Below the pieces are notes generated by a model that was not told the origin of the DNA, did no database searches, and saw only the letters and a program-made list of their open reading frames with translations. 64,000 nt of DNA, taken from Nematostella vectensis. Lineage: Eukaryota; Cnidaria; Anthozoa; Actiniaria; Edwardsiidae. Location: positions 1 to 64,000 of the forward strand of contig NC_064045.1 of assembly GCF_932526225.1 (NCBI RefSeq), written 5' to 3'. Shown here one piece after another: positions 9,189 through 20,800 of the stretch. Made by a program: the position numbers and the translations under genes. Position 1 is the stretch's first letter. Each line of letters opens with the position of its first letter.

Positions 9189-11887
9189 ATGAGAAAAGCA
9201 AAGTGTACCTCACTGAGAACGATCTTTTTGTCCGAAAAAGACCTAAATTTTAATTGCGTGCCCAGAGGGAGCAGGCTGAAACAGGCGGAGCGAGAGGGGA
9301 GAGTCCAAACCTTAGACCTGGCCACCAATCACTCCAGCGAGGATGTCCTAAGCATCCTAAAATCAAAATTTCCGACGCTACGTAATGAACTGGAGTTGCC
9401 AAAGAGGTAAGTGTCTTTGCAAGTACACGTATTGCCTTTCTTATCCCAGTATTGATGTCATATAATTCGCCCCTGGCCTAAGTTACAATCCGTTACAATG
9501 CGGTGAAGCCATTTCAAGGGACAAGTTATTTGTTGCGTAACGAATTCCTCTTTGTCGTTTTCACCGGGTAAACTCCAAGTGTAAGAAACAAAACTTTATT
9601 TCTGTGAATTAGAAGTTTCGTGTACCAAATAGTTAACGACGGAAAATTTAAACCATATTAAAATGGTTATATTTCAAATGCGCTTCTTGTGGTAAAATGA
9701 TAGCCAGAACATGTATTACACATGTCACCGGATTTCCGGTGCTATTAAGCCCACTCTATTACAGTAAAAACCCATTTATATAAGACCAGGGAACTATTCC
9801 CTGATAAGGCCAAGCTCACTCCCGCGTAATTTTTGCGACAGCAGCTTTAAAAACATATATATTTTTAACTAAAAGCCCTTTTCACATTCTATAGACATCT
9901 GCTTTCTATAAGTGAAGAAACACTCGCTTTCTATTCGACGAAAAAAGATGGTCAAAGGGCGCCTATTGGGTGGGGTCGCTTATTTGAACGCGTGCGCGTA
10001 TACGAATCATCGAAAGTGGCGATTAATTTGGGACCACTGATTGGAAAGCTGGTTTATAGATGTATATTGCTTTTGAACGCTTTTGTCATTCATTCCAGAC
10101 TTCAGTTCCTTCAGCCAGGGGCACAAGGCAACAACGGCTGGAATGTTGCCTTTTACGGGGTCCCTACTGGCCAGGAAATTTACAATGCGTTCAATCGAAC
10201 GAAAAGGATGTATTTCTGTCTAAGGACAAAAGGTAAGAGAAGAGCTTAAAAAACTAAGTGCTAAAAAACTTTATTGCATAAGTAAGTCTACATGATTCAT
10301 TGCAGCATTTAGAAAACAAATCAAATTTCATGTATCAATTTGTATCATTTTGCGAGCAGATTTAAGCAGCAGCACCACCCCAACACCAGGTAAGGCCCCC
10401 TTTGTCAGTTATCTAAACTTATTTTCTCTAAACTCAATAAGTGCTATCATTAATAAAGAATATAATTGAATAACAGGGGCGACCAAGAAGTCATCCCCAA
10501 GGTCATGTGAGTACAGTTGAACCTCTATTATGCAATTAAGCAAACGTGTGTGGTCACCAAATGATTGCATTGTATTTTACCTCTATTAAACCCAGGGGGG
10601 GGACTCAACTTATTTTGGGGCAGGGCTGTGCACCCGAGGTCTCCAAAATCTGACCCTATCAGAGACCAAAAATCCTCAAATTTGTATTCCCTACCAGAGA
10701 CCTGAAATTACATACCCTACCACAGATCTACTGTATAGATGCTAGGATTGACATGCAAAGGACACCGACAAGCCTGATACTGATAACAAAGTGTGACTGG
10801 TATAAACACTTGTTAAACCACTGTAGGTTATGTTTACACCATATGATAATTGACTCTCCAGTGCTATTGTTTACAAAGGTGGTCCAATAAGTCTAATAAA
10901 AAATCACTGTCAATCAAATGGTGTTTAAATAAATTGTCTTTTTTGCTTAATGTGGCAATGTGTGTATTGGGCAGCCATACTGACAACTTTGCCCACTCTA
11001 CCAGAGACCGACAAGCGAAAAAAAGATACCCTATCATAGAGCCCAAAAACCCTACCCTAAACTTGTAAAATACAACATCTTAAACTGTATTTTTTTTAAA
11101 TGAACAGCAAAAAAAGGGAAGATGATATTCAAAGATATTGCAAATGGCAAAGCTGCATTTCCGGGTAAGATTATTTGAGATGAATTTATTAAAATTGTAT
11201 CCAAGATGCTTTTTTGAAAAAATTAATAGATCCTGGGGATTTGATCTTGCTAAGAAATCGGAGAGGCAGATTTTCTCTCTTATTTTCTACCCAACTCTAC
11301 TGCCCCTTGCATAGGCTTTCTGCTTAGTCCCCCCTCCCCCCCTCACACACATATGGCGCCGCACCGAAACATACAGTACTGTACCTGAATATTTTTTTTC
11401 ACTCTCTTTCATGAAATAGTGTGACAACGACCGTAAATTTTCATAAACAAATTTGATGGACTGAGCTTTTTTTGTTCTGGGGGAGGGCCATAATTTTTAG
11501 ACCCCATTTTTGGGGAGGGTAGAGATTTTTGAACCCCAAAAAATTCAACTTAGAAGCCCTCCACACCTCCCACCCCCCAAATAAATATTGACCCTTCCCT
11601 AAGAAACAAAGAATAGAAGGGGGGTGCTGCTGGAGTCTATAATTCTATTATTATTCACTTTTCAAACTGTTTTATGTAGCCACCAGTGATGAAGGTGACG
11701 ACAGCGATGAATATAATCAACGTGAGTTTGCATTATTTAATCGGGCAACCACATTTTGAACATGAAAATAAAAAAAATGAATTTCTTATTCTCTATTTTT
11801 TCAATCTTTGACACTTTCACCTATATATATAACAGCTCCTGTAAAGTTGAGCACTATTTCGGCTCCCAGTGAAAGACTTCAACTGGA

Positions 11888-11922
<35 letters not shown>

Positions 11923-14900
11923 ATCATTTAGCTTAAAGCACACATACTTCTTCTATAAAAAAAAACACTAGTTATGGTAAATAAAAAAGTTTTTTTTATG
12001 TTCTAGCACTAAGCACTCCAATAAAGAAAACAGATTCCTCTAAAGGTGAATATGATCTACAACAATTTATGATGACAACACAATTTGATTCTTAATCATC
12101 TATAAAGTACTAGACTATTACATTTTTCTTTTCAAGTAGTTCCTCTTATAATAAAATTAAAAAAGTTTTTTCTATAGTCCTTAGTATAAACCCTCCTGGA
12201 AAAGGCAAGAAACCTGAAAAGCCCTCTAAAGGTGAATATAATAAACATCTTGTTATCTACAAAACCCACCATATTATTCCCTTATTATACATATATAAAG
12301 ATTTAGCTATTCAATGCTTTTTTTAAATATAATTGTTATTCTTGTTTTTATAGTCCACCTCAGAGGTAGTCCATCTTCATCCCCTTCTAGTGGGGACGAC
12401 CTTGTACCTGGTAGGACCTGTTATAGCCTATATTTTTCCCCTAATGCTGGTTTCCATTCAAAAATGTTGAATAAGAAAACAAAATCATAACCATTTCTAA
12501 TTTGCATAGTTCTTGAATACAAGGAAGTCAAAGAGAAGAGCGAGTTGAATGGTAAGCAAGGGCACATTTATTGATTTCTTTCTTTAGTTAATTCCTTTTA
12601 TCCTAGAATTTCTCTGTATTATAGGAATCCACTACAGTGCAGATACAATGGAGATTTTAATGATGATAAAACAATTTTTTTTTTATCTTCTAGCCCTTAG
12701 CAACCCTGGAAAGGGAAAATCAACGGATCCCTCTAAAGGTAAATATGAATATATCTTATTATCTACAAAACCCAAGTAAATTCTAAATTATACATAAAGA
12801 TTAAGCCATATGTAAGTTTTCTTTTTAATTCTTGTTTGATTGTAGTCCATGACAGAGATCCATCACCCTCCTCCAGCGATGAATATAATCAATGTGAGTT
12901 TGCATTATTTAATCGGACAACCACATTTTAAACATGAAAATTAAAAAAATGAATTTTTTCCCTATTTTTTCTATCTTTGACACTTTCTTATATATATATT
13001 CTAACAACTTTTGGTCATAGTATTGATTTCTATTGGCTTTTTCACTTTCTACATTTCAATCGACGGCACGAGTTATAATAAATAAAAAAGTTTTTTTCTA
13101 TGTTCTAGCCCTCAGCACTCCCATAAAGAAAACAGCGTCCTCAAAAGGTGAATATGATTCACAACAATTTATGATGACAACACAATTTGAGTCTTAATCA
13201 TCTATTGAATACTAGTAGTTCCTATTATATAAAAAAAAATGAATATGTCTTATTATCTACAAAACCCAACAAAATTTCAAATTATACATAGAGATTTAGC
13301 CATATGCAAGTTTTCTTTTTAATTATTATTTTTGTTTGATTTGTAGTCCATTAGACAGGGTTCCCATGACAGAGGTCCATGGAATCACCATTATTAATTT
13401 GCATCATAAATGTATTACAAATCATGAAATAGTATTTTCATTGCACATCTTTCTCTTTTGTCATCTCACTTTTCCTATAATATCTCTGTATCATAAGAAA
13501 TTATTTAAGTGCAGATATTCAGTGCAGATACTGGTGGGGTGGTGGTCCTCTTATTGTTATAAAATAAGCGTTATACTGTGGAGATCCTAATTATTATAAA
13601 ATAACTGTTTCCTATGTTCTTCTTAGCAAGTGGATATGGAGAATGCCCCCATTGACAATTAGTTGTATTTTTTTTTTTCAGGAGAATTCTTAAAGGAAAT
13701 AAATTTGCACTCAAGTTTTGGAGTTGTTGGTAAGAATTCAAATCAAACGCATGCTAATAAAACCAGGGGAAAATCAATACATGGTTTGCTTTAAGTTTTA
13801 TTTTGTGCAACTCTCTGAAAAGAGAGTAGTTTTTGCATAGTTTAATTAATCAGCTAATATGAGAGAAACAGAGGAACAGAGGAAAGTAAGGAAAAAGAGC
13901 TGCCATATTATTATACAATCATTTTACTATAGAGATCCATTATACTGTATTAATTTTAAATTTAATTGCAATAGTTTAATTGCTTTATGAAGGCCACTTG
14001 TGTGTTTGAAATAGTATATCATTTATGTTATAGCTTCAATACAAATTTCTCATTATACATATTGTTGGAATTGTAATAGGCAATGGTTCTTTTTATTTAG
14101 TTGGAACAGTAAGGGAGGATGAGTATGAGTTTGGTTTTCTGAACCAAAGCATCACAAAGGGCCAGATGTGGTATCACACACAGGCACTTGGGGACCTGTG
14201 TGTGGTACTCGAAAATTACCATCAGGTACAGTAAAATAAATCTGTGTGTGAGAACCTAGATTTTCTCCTTTTGGGCAAAAGAGGTTCTTATATTTTGGGG
14301 TACTTTAAATTAAGGCATACCGAGTTGCAACACTAGGATCCATAAACTACAGAAGTATGTATAGATACAAAGCCACCTTGCTATTATAGAGATATCCTAC
14401 TGTATGTATCTGCAATCTCATCGTTATGGAAGAGCAAAATGTTTAACATATTTATATTTTAAAGCCTCATAATTTCTTTCCTTTTCTCGTGGAGTGACTT
14501 ACCCTGTTTCCGGAGCATGGAACTTCTCTATTTAGAGACGTTCAAGGCTCTGGAACAAGGGTAGGAGCGACCATCATATAAAGAACCTTTAGAATTTTAC
14601 AATAAAGTCTATTATTTCTGCCCATATGTTCTTAAACAAAGACCCGCACTTTGAAAGAGCTTAGCTCCGCCCCTTTTCAGCTGAATAAAATTCAGACTTC
14701 AAGATGACAACACACTGTGTGGATATTTTTTTGTTGTGTTATCATTAATAATTTGAAGCTCATTTTACAAATGGACTCATTCTTCAAGTTTTGATTGGTC
14801 CGGTATCCTGACCACACGAGATCCAATAAAAAACCTCTTGACTTGCTAAAACAAAATTCGCGGGTAAGCTCACGGAACGAAATGGCTGTACGGTCGGTTT

Positions 14901-17663
14901 TCGCCTGAGTCGTCACATTTAGGGTAATAACTTGCCATATTACTGTTTATGTTAGTTTCATCATCATTTTCTTGCACATATTCTTGTATATAAAACATCT
15001 ACAGTATTATAGTTTTCCCAAAATTGTGTAACAATGGAATGATGCTTTGTTTAGGCATGTATACAAGCCAAGTACTCTGGCAGATCATTGCTTATCTGCT
15101 CAGGGGTTGAACCAGATGAGCCAGCCAACTACATGCTGGCAAGTTTCTTCAGGTAAACACTATAGTCATGGATAAAATGTCAGCAATCAATAAAATTGAG
15201 TTAAACCCCAACAATGTTGTTTAGCATTACTACAAATCTTTACTCGGTTTGCTTCTCAGCCTCTTGACCCATGTTGTTCAAAATGTTTTTATTCAAATCT
15301 AATACTGTTGGCTATGTTTTATTAGGGATGTCGAAGACTTGGAGGTCAAACCTCTGCTATGTGTGTGTTTCGAAGGCACAGATGATGAGAGGGCAGGTAT
15401 AGTATTTTTAATGATGCAACTGTATCTTAATGAATATTATTGGGGGGGCTGTTAAAATGTTAAAGGACAAAGCATTTTCTTAACAGTAAAAAAGGCTTCC
15501 TTCCTATTGAAATCTAAGCTATGTTTTCAACATGTTTTGGTGCTGGATTGAGTATGGATTATTCTGAGTTTTATGTACTCAAAGTTTGGCAATCGAGTCT
15601 CCATGCCTTTCCAAACTTGATTTAGTTTTAACATATAAATTTCCCCATACTGTAACATTTCTTTATTAACCACTGACAGATAGCAGCCCTTACTGCCTGT
15701 GCCTAAAGGAGGATGCAGTAAATCTGCATCGCATGTAACAGTAAAAGTCCTACTTAACTGGAAAATGTCTTATACTGTATTATCAAGAATTAGTGTAAAT
15801 AAAATGCAGCTCTGGAAAGCTCTAGCACCTTTTGCTTTTGCCTCCTCTTTTAAACATTCACAAGAGCCACTATGTTCCAAAACACACTAAGGGTTTAGTC
15901 ATTCCCTCTTGTAAAATTTTTTTAGTATCCAGAAATCATGGCCATGGGAGGGAACCAATACTGTTGGTGTTGCGTGCTATTGGTTCCAACCTAGGAGTTG
16001 TTGCCCGTGCAGAAGGTTGGTACTTAAAAGATTATCATTCAGAGTTGCATTATTGCTGTGCACTATTGGCAGCAAAATTGCTCCCACCCAAGCCTCAAAT
16101 AATGGCCCCCTTAGTAAGGGGAGATGTAGGGACGATGTTGTTTACTCTGTTTACTGTCCCAAGTTGTTTTGACGTCAATTTGATGTTACTCAAAAATTTT
16201 AAGACATATTTGCACTGTAAAATGTACTGTATAACTGAATGGCTTTTGAAAACAAGGTGCACATCACATCCAATAATTCAAATATTTAATTTTCTTCTAT
16301 TTTATTGATGGCCCATTAACATCACAATTTATTCTTTAATAGATGTCAATCTCAGCACTTTTGATGGAAGGGTCATCCTCAAAGCCCTAAGCATAAAGGA
16401 AAAAAAGGAAAAAAAGAAAAAGAGAAGGAATAAAGACAACAAGAAAACTGTTGATCACAAGGTGGGTAGGAGATGGAATTTTATTTTCAATGTGTTTGTA
16501 AGCCTATGCTGAAGCTCAACCTCACACACTATGCTGATGATATAATCTTTTTGCAGATGTTGTGCCATTAGCCTATAAATAACAACGAAAAATTAAGGTC
16601 GTAAAAAAATTCAGGCAAAAAACTTCACACAATATTGTTAATTGTTCCATTTCCATTTTTGTTACACTTTACTGTAATTTTGGTCCAGCTAAAGAACGGA
16701 AATAACTTGTTTCTTCGGACTCTTTTTTATAGAGGTTCAAGGTTCCAACTGAATCATCATTTCTAACTTAGCTTATTTTATTAATAATTGTTTTTGGGCT
16801 TATTTTTTGCCTCTCTAGACTGGCTATGATCCTGACATGGATTCTAAATCAGATACGGGCGAAGAGCATGAGGTAAAGTGAATATATGACCAAAAACATT
16901 GAATGAAAAAGATTTTTAAGAATAAGGACGTATTTACTTTTGTCTCATGATCTACATTTTACAAATATTTTTTTTTCTATATATGTTTGTACTTTGTTTC
17001 TAGATGTTGGTTATTATTATTGTTTTGCCTATTTAATCAATTATGAGGCTTTAAATAATTGTCTACCAACCTCAGTTATTTTTTTAACAAATGGTGAATA
17101 GGATCTGGGGGAATACCAGTTTATACTTTTCTAAGTACTAACAGTTTGTTTGTATTGAATAGGTTCACTTCAAAAGTGAATTGTTGCAGACTTTCATAGG
17201 GGGCAATGACACCACAATAGGTAAGTCGATAGACAGACCACATATGAAACATGGAAGCAGTTTATTCATTGCACTCATTTTTCAAGAATTTGTTTAAGCC
17301 TTAAGGATTATTCTTGCAGTTTACAAGTGCCTGCACTATTCATAGTGGAAAACAATTATCCGTACTACAATATTGGTCTGAGCCCAGGCTATCTTTATAA
17401 GTTGAAAACAATTACATCAATTGTATCTGTACATGATATTCAGTTTACTATACAGTACAGCAGATTTGCAAACACACAAACTTGATCGATTACAAGTTTT
17501 TGGACAATAGTAATTGTATGGGAAAAACAATATGATTGGATAAACATAAGCTAAAGAAACATTTTCTCTTTTAGAAGAAAACAACAAGCAACTCATGAAA
17601 AGAAAAGCTAGGGGCAAAGCAAGCAGAAAAGCAAAGAAGTTCAACAAGGGGAAAGATATTTAG
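9189..17663 (+). CDS. Uncharacterised 498-residue protein, 21 exons, with a run of twelve phase 1-1 microexons
   Basis: I do not recognise a named family. Exons: 9189-9406, 10099-10232, 10360-10389, 10477-10506, 11108-11164, 11680-11721, 12007-12045, 12178-12231, 12354-12410, 12510-12551, 12694-12738, 12846-12893, 13109-13147, 13682-13729, 14101-14225, 15055-15152, 15326-15396, 16343-16461, 16819-16872, 17163-17220, 17575-17663 (TAG). All junctions have GT/AG and keep frame; the total of 1,497 nt is 499 codons. The first two exons encode a globular domain (VPRGSR, FPTL, GWNVAFYGVPTG, RMYFCLR). The middle is a Ser/Pro/Lys-rich, probably disordered linker. Exons 15-17 encode a second globular part (EFGFLNQSITKGQMWYHTQ; LLCVCFEGTDDE). 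The tail is a very basic stretch (EKKEKKKKKRR) and a Lys/Arg-rich end, suggesting nuclear or nucleic-acid-binding behaviour. ATG at 9189 is the first in frame; the frame is open upstream, so an earlier exon is possible. Confidence 0.7.
10560..11075. repeat. Probable dispersed repeat inside intron 4 of the 21-exon gene
   Basis: The motif CCCTA(T/C)CA(G/T)AGACC occurs repeatedly (about 10653, 10690, 10720, 10997 and 11030), with G- and C-rich flanks and no splice-compatible open frame. It looks like a decayed low-copy tandem or transposon-derived insert. Short frames across it on both strands are not supported as exons. Confidence 0.35.
11680..13350 (+). repeat. Tandemly duplicated microexons with their introns
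   Basis: Exon 6 and exon 12 (both ending DEYNQ) share the following intron start nearly base for base, 1,172 bp apart. Exons 7 and 13 (both LSTPIKKT..SSK) and their introns match 1,102 bp apart. Exons 8 and 11 (G-K-G-K...PSK) and exons 9 and 12 (both starting VH) repeat at about 500 bp. A third VH-type exon copy at about 13346 follows a good acceptor (TTTGTAG) but has an immediate in-frame stop, so it is dead. The block grew by duplication of exon-plus-intron units. Confidence 0.75.
11889..11920. repeat. (TA)16 microsatellite
   Basis: Sixteen TA dinucleotides in intron 6 of the 21-exon gene. It is likely to vary in length between individuals. Confidence 0.9.
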
Positions 17664-17849
17664 TAGTTGACACCAAAATTGGCAGTAGATCAGTAATTAT
17701 AAATGAGTAGTTTAGTTAGATACTCAAGACCTCATCATCATTTTAGTTGCACTTGTACCAAAGCTATTGAGTTTTTTTCACAATAGAAAATATAGGACAA
17801 AAATGAAAACATGAACATCAAATTATTTCAAAGCGATCTGAACAGGACA

Positions 17850-20800
17850 GTCCTGCTGGCTGTCTCAGATGCTGGGTTCTTTATATAGGATTAGCCTATA
17901 TCTGGACAGGGCTTTGGTTTTAGTCCAAATTTCCTATTGATGCCGGTTAATTTTTGCCATAGTCCTGCTGGCTGTCTCAGACGCTGGACTCCTTATATAG
18001 GATTAGCCTATATCTGGACAGGGCTTTGGTTTTAGTTCAAATTTTCTATTTTTTTAATTTTTGCCATAGTCCTGCTGGCTGTCTCAGACGCTGGACTCCT
18101 TATATAGGATTAGCCTATATCTGGACAGGGCTTTGGTTTTAGTCCAAATTTCCTATTTATGCCGGTTAATTTTTGCCATAGTCCTGCTGGCTGTCTCAGA
18201 CGCTGGACTCCTTATATAGGATTAGCCTATATCTGGACAGGGCTTTGGTTTTAGTCCAAATTTTCTATTGATGCCGGTTAATTTTTGCCATAGTCCTGCT
18301 GGCTGTCTCAGACGCTGGACTCCTTATATAGGATTAGCCTATATCTGGACAGGGCTTTGGTTTTAGTCCAAATTTCCTATTGGGGCCGGTTAATTTTTGC
18401 CATAGTCCTGCTGGCTGTCTCAGACGCTGGACTCCTTATATAGGATTAGCCTATATCTGGACAGGGCTTTGGTTTTAGTCCAAATTTCCTATTGATGCCG
18501 GTTAATTTTTGCCATAGTCCTGCTGGCTGTCTCAGACGCTGGACTCCTTATATAGGATTAGCCTATATCTGGACAGGGCTTTGGTTTTAGTCCAAATTTC
18601 CTATTGGGGCCGGTTAATTTTTGCCATAGTCCTGCTGGCTGTCTCAGACGCTGGACTCCTTATATAGGATTAGCCTATATCTGGACAGGGCTTTGGTTTT
18701 AGTCCAAATTTCCTATTTATGCCGGTTAATTTTTGCCATAGTCCTGCTGGCTGTCTCAGACGCTGGACTCCTTATATAGGATTAGCCTATATCTGGACAG
18801 GGCTTTGGTTTTAGTTCAAATTTTCTATTTTTTTAATTTTTGCCATAGTCCTGCTGGCTGTCTCAGACGCTGGACTCCTTATATAGGATTAGCCTATATC
18901 TGGACAGGGCTTTGGTTTTAGTCCAAATTTCCTATTGATGCCGGTTAATTTTTGCCATAGTCCTGCTGGCTGTCTCAGACGCTGGACTCCTTATATAGGA
19001 TTAGCCTATATCTGGACAGGGCTTTGGTTTTAGTCCAAATTTCCTATTGGGGCCGGTTAATTTTTGCCATAGTCCTGCTGGCTGTCTCAGACGCTGGACT
19101 CCTTATATAGGATTAGCCTATATCTGGACAGGGCTTTGGTTTTAGTCCAAATTTCCTATTTATGCCGGTTAATTTTTGCCATAGTCCTGCTGGCTGTCTC
19201 AGACGCTGGACTCCTTATATAGGATTAGCCTATATCTGGACAGGGCTTTGGTTTTAGTTCAAATTTTCTATTTTTTTAATTTTTGCCATAGTCCTGCTGG
19301 CTGTCTCAGACGCTGGACTCCTTATATAGGATTAGCCTATATCTGGACAGGGCTTTGGTTTTAGTCCAAATTTCCTATTGGGGCCGGTTAATTTTTGCCA
19401 TAGTCCTGCTGGCTGTCTCAGACGCTGGACTCCTTATATAGGATTAGCCTATATCTGGACAGGGCTTTGGTTTTAGTCCAAATTTCCTATTTATGCCGGT
19501 TAATTTTTGCCATAGTCCTGCTGGCTGTCTCAGACGCTGGACTCCTTATATAGGATTAGCCTATATCTGGACAGGGCTTTGGTTTTAGTTCAAATTTTCT
19601 ATTTTTTTAATTTTTGCCATAGTCCTGCTGGCTGTCTCAGACGCTGGACTCCTTATATAGGATTAGCCTATATCTGGACAGGGCTTTGGTTTTAGTCCAA
19701 ATTTCCTATTGATGCCGGTTAATTTTTGCCATAGTCCTGCTGGCTGTCTCAGACGCTGGACTCCTTATATAGGATTAGCCTATATCTGGACAGGGCTTTG
19801 GTTTTAGTCCAAATTTCCTATTGAGGCCGGTTAATTTTTGCCATAGTCCTGCTGGCTGTCTCAGACGCTGGACTCCTTATATAGGATTAGCCTATATCTG
19901 GACAGGGCTTTGGTTTTAGTCCAAATTTCCTATTTATGCCGGTTAATTTTTGCCATAGTCCTGCTGGCTGTCTCAGACGCTGGACTCCTTATATAGGATT
20001 AGCCTATATCTGGACAGGGCTTTGGTTTTAGTTCAAATTTTCTATTTTTTTAATTTTTGCCATAGTACTGCTGGCTGTCTCAGACGCTGGACTCCTTATA
20101 TAGGATTAGCCTATATCTGGACAGGGCTTTGGTTTTAGTCCAAATTTCCTATTGGGGCCGGTTAATTTTTGCCATAGTCCTGCTGGCTGTCTCAGACGCT
20201 GGACTCCTTATATAGGATTAGCCTATATCTGGACAGGGCTTTGGTTTTAGTCCAAATTTCCTATTTATGCCGGTTAATTTTTGCCATAGTCCTGCTGGCT
20301 GTCTCAGACGCTGGACTCCTTATATAGGATTAGCCTATATCTGGACAGGGCTTTGGTTTTAGTTCAAATTTTCTATTTTTTTAATTTTTGCCATAGTCCT
20401 GCTGGCTGTCTCAGACGCTGGACTCCTTATATAGGATTAGCCTATATCTGGACAGGGCTTTGGTTTTAGTCCAAATTTTCTATTGATGCCGGTTAATTTT
20501 TGCCATAGTCCTGCTGGCTGTCTCAGACGCTGGACTCCTTATATAGGATTAGCCTATATCTGGACAGGGCTTTGGTTTTAGTCCAAATTTCCTATTGGGG
20601 CCGGTTAATTTTTGCCATAGTCCTGCTGGCTGTCTCAGACGCTGGACTCCTTATATAGGATTAGCCTATATCTGGACAGGGCTTTGGTTTTAGTCCAAAT
20701 TTCCTATTTATGCCGGTTAATTTTTGCCATAGTCCTGCTGGCTGTCTCAGACGCTGGACTCCTTATATAGGATTAGCCTATATCTGGACAGGGCTTTGGT

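Noticed and set aside
13346-13590. Extra exon of the 21-exon gene
   Set aside because: It has a good acceptor and resembles the VH-type exons, but the phase-1 frame hits a TAG at the third codon and no matching donor follows.
15699-16308. Open frames of 63 and 158 codons inside intron 17
   Set aside because: Neither has protein-like motifs or compatible splice sites; the neighbouring exons join in frame without them.
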